From Candidatus Saliniplasma halalkaliphilum (GTDB lineage Archaea > Thermoplasmatota > Thermoplasmata > Halarchaeoplasmatales > Halarchaeoplasmataceae), in NCBI GenBank assembly GCA_019594235.1, contig JAFDTG010000062.1, forward strand, positions 1 to 9,343: DNA of 9,343 bases, given 5' to 3'. Below the pieces are notes generated by a model that saw only the letters and a program-made list of their open reading frames with translations, was not told the origin of the DNA and did no database searches. Made by a program: the position numbers and the translations under genes. This document shows, in pieces, positions 6,127-9,343 of the stretch. Position 1 is the first letter of the stretch, and the number at the start of each line of letters is the position of its first letter.

Positions 6127-7650
6127 ATGATGACTGTAGTAATAGATGGAGAAAGACTCACCGTCCAGGATGTTCATCGGGTAGCTAGAGAGTATGAAAA
6201 AGTAGGTCTAGCTGAAGAATGTTTAACCAAGATCGAAGCTTCTAGAAAGATCGTTGAATCCAAATTAGATTCAAATGAAACGGTATACGGCATAAACACC
6301 GGCTTCGGTGATCTAGCGAATGTTAAAATTGAACCCTCAAAAACCAAGGAACTACAAAAAAATCTAGTAAGAAGTCACACTAGTGGAGTTGGTGATCCTT
6401 TAGATGAAGATGTAGTCCGAGCTGTGATGCTTCTTAGAGCGAATACTCTAACCAAAGGTTACAGTGGGATCAGATTCGAAACTGTCAACACACTCATAGA
6501 TATGCTTAACAAATGTGTTCATCCATTTGTACCTTCACAGGGAAGCGTCGGAGCCTCTGGTGATCTAGCACCGCTGGCACACATGAGTCTCGTGTTGATG
6601 GGAGAAGGTGAAGCCTTCTATGAGGGTGAAAAACTAACGGGTAAAGATGCCATGAAGAAGGCCGGTATAGAACCTGTGGAACTGCAGGCTAAGGAGGGAT
6701 TAGCTTTACTCAATGGAACCCAGGTCATGACCGCGATCGGTGTACTCGCTTTACACGACTCTAAAAACCTTCTAAAATCTGCTCTGATCGCCGGTGCCAT
6801 GAGTCTGGAAGCTCTAAAAGGAACATCGGCAGCTTTTGATGAACGAATACATAAAGTAAGACCTCATCCAGGACAGAATAAATGCGCCGAAATATTAAGA
6901 AAATTACTTGGTGGAAGTGAGATAATTCCATCACATAAAGACTGCAAAAAGGTTCAAGACCCTTATACACTAAGATGTATGCCTCAGGTCTACGGAACCG
7001 CCTTTGATGCGATGAGTTATGTTGAAAATGTCCTTAAAATCGAGATGAATTCGGCCAACGATAATCCTTTGGTATTTAAGAACGGAGATATCCTATCCGG
7101 GGGGAACTTCCACGGTCAACCTATAGCACTAGCCATGGATATGTTCGGAGCCGCCATATCCGAGATCGGTAATATCTCTGAACGGACTACTGATAAACTG
7201 ATGTACGAAGAGGAGAGTGGACTCCCGCCTTTTTTAGCCAAAGACAGCGGTCTGAATTCGGGTATGATGATAGCCCAATATACTGCCGCATCCTTGGTTT
7301 CGGAAAACAAGGTTTTAGCTCATCCAGCCAGTGTGGATTCCATACCGACTTCTGCCGGTCAAGAAGATCATGTAAGCATGGGTACTATTGCAGCTAGACA
7401 TGCTAGGGATATTTTGAAGAATGTACAGAATACAGTAGCTATCGAATTATTAGCGGCGGCACAGGCACTAGAATTCCATGATTTAGATCCTGGGAAAGGT
7501 GTTAAAACAGCTTACGATAAGATAAGAACTGAAATTGAACCGTTAGAACGGGATAGACCTCTGTATGAGGATATAAAGAAGATCAGAAAGATGATAGAAT
7601 CGGGAGAGTTACTTTCAGCGGTTAACTCTGAAATCGATCTTCCACTCTAA
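6127..7650 (+). CDS. hutH: Histidine ammonia-lyase
   Basis: A 507-residue cytosolic enzyme that converts L-histidine to trans-urocanate and ammonia, the first step of histidine breakdown. It is complete and of normal length. Ala143-Ser144-Gly145 in GSVGASGDLAPL form the MIO electrophile. Other family residues are Tyr54 in YGINTGFG, Ser83-His84 in RSHTSG, Asn196 in LLNGT, QDPYTLRC (277-284) with Arg283, NDNP (311-314), GNFHG (326-330) and QEDHVSM (412-418) with Glu413. The SH pair and QEDHVSM favour histidine over phenylalanine or tyrosine as substrate. The start is the first of two adjacent ATGs and fits the TATA box about 26 bases upstream. No hutU, hutI or other urocanate gene is in this window, so either the rest of the pathway is elsewhere or urocanate is an end product. 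pheS follows after 35 bases. Confidence 0.95.
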   Translation: MMTVVIDGERLTVQDVHRVAREYEKVGLAEECLTKIEASRKIVESKLDSNETVYGINTGFGDLANVKIEPSKTKELQKNLVRSHTSGVGDPLDEDVVRAVMLLRANTLTKGYSGIRFETVNTLIDMLNKCVHPFVPSQGSVGASGDLAPLAHMSLVLMGEGEAFYEGEKLTGKDAMKKAGIEPVELQAKEGLALLNGTQVMTAIGVLALHDSKNLLKSALIAGAMSLEALKGTSAAFDERIHKVRPHPGQNKCAEILRKLLGGSEIIPSHKDCKKVQDPYTLRCMPQVYGTAFDAMSYVENVLKIEMNSANDNPLVFKNGDILSGGNFHGQPIALAMDMFGAAISEIGNISERTTDKLMYEEESGLPPFLAKDSGLNSGMMIAQYTAASLVSENKVLAHPASVDSIPTSAGQEDHVSMGTIAARHARDILKNVQNTVAIELLAAAQALEFHDLDPGKGVKTAYDKIRTEIEPLERDRPLYEDIKKIRKMIESGELLSAVNSEIDLPL

Positions 7651-7653
7651 AAA

Positions 7654-7661
7654 CTTATATT
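7654..7661 (+). promoter_or_regulatory. TATA box of pheS
   Basis: CTTATATT is centred about 28 bases before the ATG at 7686, just after the hutH stop. Expected initiation is within a few bases of the ATG. A GAGGG word at 7677-7681 could act as a ribosome site only if transcription begins further upstream, for example by read-through from hutH. Confidence 0.55.
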
Positions 7662-7685
7662 GTGTGAATTATTTACGAGGGTATC

Positions 7686-9197
7686 ATGTCCAATGAACTT
7701 AGCTATCTGGAAAAGAAAACTTTACTCGCACTCGATGAACTCGATGGAAAAGCCTCACCGGATGAGATCAAAGAAGAAGGCGATTTCGATGAAAAGGTCC
7801 AGGTGATGAACGCTGTTTCATGGCTGGAATCTAAAGGACTGGTTGATGTTGAAGAGAGGATCATCAAATATTACTCACTAGCAAAGAAAAGTTTGGCCAA
7901 GAAGGACCTACCAGAAAGGAAAGCCTTGAAATATCTAGATAAGATCGGTGGAAAGTGCAGTATATCCGAACTTCAAGAAAAAAGTTCTTTGGATAAGAAA
8001 AAAGTAGGTATCGCGCTGGGATGGCTTAAGGATAAAAAGTGGGTCAGAATAGTTAAGGAGGATGGTGAAACCCTTTTAGAGATAACGTCTAAAGGTAAAA
8101 AAGCTCTTAAAGAAAGGGGTAGAGACGAAGAATTGATCAGAAGATTGGGTAAAGAGGGAAAATTGTCCCATAAAGAAGTCGATGAATTCACCGTTAAAAA
8201 ACTCCTTTCTAGAAAAGAGATACTCGACGAGGAGCAGAAGATACTTCGTACCGTTGAACTCACTGAGCAATCTAGAGAAATATTAAAGGAAGGTATCGAG
8301 TTAGAACCTGAAATAGCTCAACTGACCCCTGAAATAATAAGAACTGGAGCTTGGAAAGAAGCCAGGGTAAGACCTTACGACGTAAAATCGTACGCACCGA
8401 CTAAACATGGTGGAAAAAGACATCCCATAAGTAAGGAAATAGAAGAGGTTAGACGAGTCTGGCTTGAGATGGGCTTTACCGAGATCAAGTTCGATTACAT
8501 ACAGCCGACTTTTTGGAATATGGATGCACTGTTCATACCTCAGGACCATCCCGCTAGAGAATTACAGGACACTTTTTACATGAAGAAACCTGATAGGGTC
8601 TCAATTGAAGGCGATGTGGTCGAACGTGTCAGAGAGATGCATGAAACCGGTGGAGATTCACGTTCTAAAGGATGGGGTTACAAATGGAGTAGGGATGAGG
8701 CTGAAAGAGCTGTGTTGAGGACCCACACGACCGTATGCAGTATCAAATATCTTGCAGAAAATCCAGAACCGCCGGTAAGAGCCGTAACCATCGACAGAAA
8801 TTACCGGTGCGAAGCTACTGATTCAACACACCTTCCAGAGTTCGCCCAAATCGACGGTATATTGATGGAAGAAGATGCTAACTTGAACATGCTTATCGGG
8901 TTATTAAGGGAATTTTACAAGAAGATGGGCTTCGAGGATATCAAAGTTAGACCAGGATACTTCCCGTTCACGGAACCGAGTATAGAAGTATTCGCCAAGT
9001 TCAAGGGTAAATTCTTGGAGATGGGAGGTGCCGGGATCTTCAGAAGGGAAGTTACAAAGCCGCATGGAATCGACAGCCCAGTTCTAGCATGGGGTTTGGG
9101 ATTGGAAAGATTGGTTATGCTGAGACTCCAGATGGACGATATCAGGGAATGTTATGATAACGACCTCTCCTTCCTAAGAGAATATCCTCTCATATAG
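7686..9197 (+). CDS. pheS: Phenylalanine-tRNA ligase alpha subunit
   Basis: A 503-residue class II aminoacyl-tRNA synthetase subunit that, with the beta subunit PheT, charges tRNA-Phe in the cytosol. The N-terminal half holds two similar winged-helix units (about 5-66 and 76-142), followed by a linker helix region, as in archaeal and eukaryotic enzymes. The catalytic domain starts near 240. HPISKEIEEVRRVWLEMGF (246-264) is motif 1, FWNMDALFIPQDHPARE (276-292) is the family-specific stretch, RNYRCEATDSTHLPEFAQIDG (371-391) is motif 2 with Arg371 or Arg374 at the ATP site, and GIFRREVTKPHG (450-461) with GLGLERLVML (470-479) forms the Phe pocket and motif 3. The length is normal. The start follows a TATA box at the expected distance. 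pheT is not next to it: cysS follows after 49 bases, so the beta gene must be elsewhere. Confidence 0.97.
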   Translation: MSNELSYLEKKTLLALDELDGKASPDEIKEEGDFDEKVQVMNAVSWLESKGLVDVEERIIKYYSLAKKSLAKKDLPERKALKYLDKIGGKCSISELQEKSSLDKKKVGIALGWLKDKKWVRIVKEDGETLLEITSKGKKALKERGRDEELIRRLGKEGKLSHKEVDEFTVKKLLSRKEILDEEQKILRTVELTEQSREILKEGIELEPEIAQLTPEIIRTGAWKEARVRPYDVKSYAPTKHGGKRHPISKEIEEVRRVWLEMGFTEIKFDYIQPTFWNMDALFIPQDHPARELQDTFYMKKPDRVSIEGDVVERVREMHETGGDSRSKGWGYKWSRDEAERAVLRTHTTVCSIKYLAENPEPPVRAVTIDRNYRCEATDSTHLPEFAQIDGILMEEDANLNMLIGLLREFYKKMGFEDIKVRPGYFPFTEPSIEVFAKFKGKFLEMGGAGIFRREVTKPHGIDSPVLAWGLGLERLVMLRLQMDDIRECYDNDLSFLREYPLI

Positions 9198-9217
9198 AAA
9201 CTGTTAACACAAGTTTC

Positions 9218-9225
9218 AAATATTT
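9218..9225 (+). promoter_or_regulatory. TATA-like box of cysS, with T-rich end of pheS
   Basis: AAATATTT is centred about 26 bases before the ATG at 9247. The T-rich bases just after it (about 9221-9233) could also serve as the oligo-T terminator of pheS, so end and start signals may overlap in this 49-base gap. Confidence 0.4.
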
Positions 9226-9246
9226 TCTTTCTCTTGAATCTTCTAT

Positions 9247-9343
9247 ATGACTCTTAAACTCTACAATACTTTGACCGGGAAAAAGGAAGTTTTTGAACCT
9301 ATAAATGAGAACCAAGTCCGTATCTATTCCTGTGGACAAACTA
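9247..9343 (+). CDS. cysS: Cysteine-tRNA ligase, partial (N-terminal 32 codons)
   Basis: The window ends inside this gene, and 32 codons plus one base are visible. The sequence MTLKLYNTLTGKKEVFEP, followed by VRIYSCGQT (24-32), is the standard N-terminus of cysteinyl-tRNA synthetase, a class I enzyme that charges tRNA-Cys. Cys29 is the first expected zinc ligand in the cysteine-binding pocket. The usual signature is CGPT; here the Pro is Gln31. The HIGH motif and all later domains lie beyond the edge. The ATG is the first in the frame, fits the family start exactly, and has a TATA-like box at the usual distance. Confidence 0.9.
   Translation, partial: MTLKLYNTLTGKKEVFEPINENQVRIYSCGQT

Overview
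The window looks like chromosomal DNA from a euryarchaeon, possibly a Thermoplasmata-type lineage. The evidence for an archaeon is the archaeal phenylalanyl-tRNA synthetase alpha chain with its long N-terminal winged-helix extension, a short dUTPase of the type annotated in archaea, and archaeal TATA-like boxes placed about 25-30 bases before several start codons. That spacing leaves little or no room for a 5' leader. The finer placement (Thermoplasmata) is an inference from gene content, chiefly a histidine ammonia-lyase in a moderately AT-rich archaeal genome, and is weak.

Left part (1-5505), all genes on the minus strand. At 1-1677 is the first 559 codons of a large exported surface protein, cut by the window edge. 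It has a signal peptide, a beta-rich region, a Gly/Pro/Asp-rich linker and the start of a parallel beta-helix. A 370-base AT-rich gap (1678-2047) holds its promoter and a 15-base palindrome. Upstream of it are a class V PLP-dependent aminotransferase (2048-3145) and a ten-helix EamA/DMT transporter (3184-4107). These two lie 38 bases apart behind one good TATA box and look like an operon. Next comes a soluble acidic HEAT-repeat protein (4177-5505) whose repeats follow an exact 31-residue period.

Right part (5506-9343), all genes on the plus strand. A 118-base divergent promoter region separates the HEAT gene from dut (dUTPase, 5624-6088). Then follow hutH (histidine ammonia-lyase, 6127-7650), pheS (7686-9197) and the first 32 codons of cysS (9247 to the edge). 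Gaps are 35-50 bases, and hutH, pheS and cysS each have their own TATA-like box, so these are probably separately started transcripts in a compact cluster.

Functionally this is mostly housekeeping: translation (pheS, cysS), nucleotide sanitation (dut) and amino-acid metabolism (hutH, aminotransferase, transporter), next to one exported protein with a different codon style. I see no CRISPR array, RNA gene, insertion sequence or prophage gene. I do not see a convincing new multi-gene system. The least explained items are the surface protein, the very regular HEAT protein and the aminotransferase-transporter pair.
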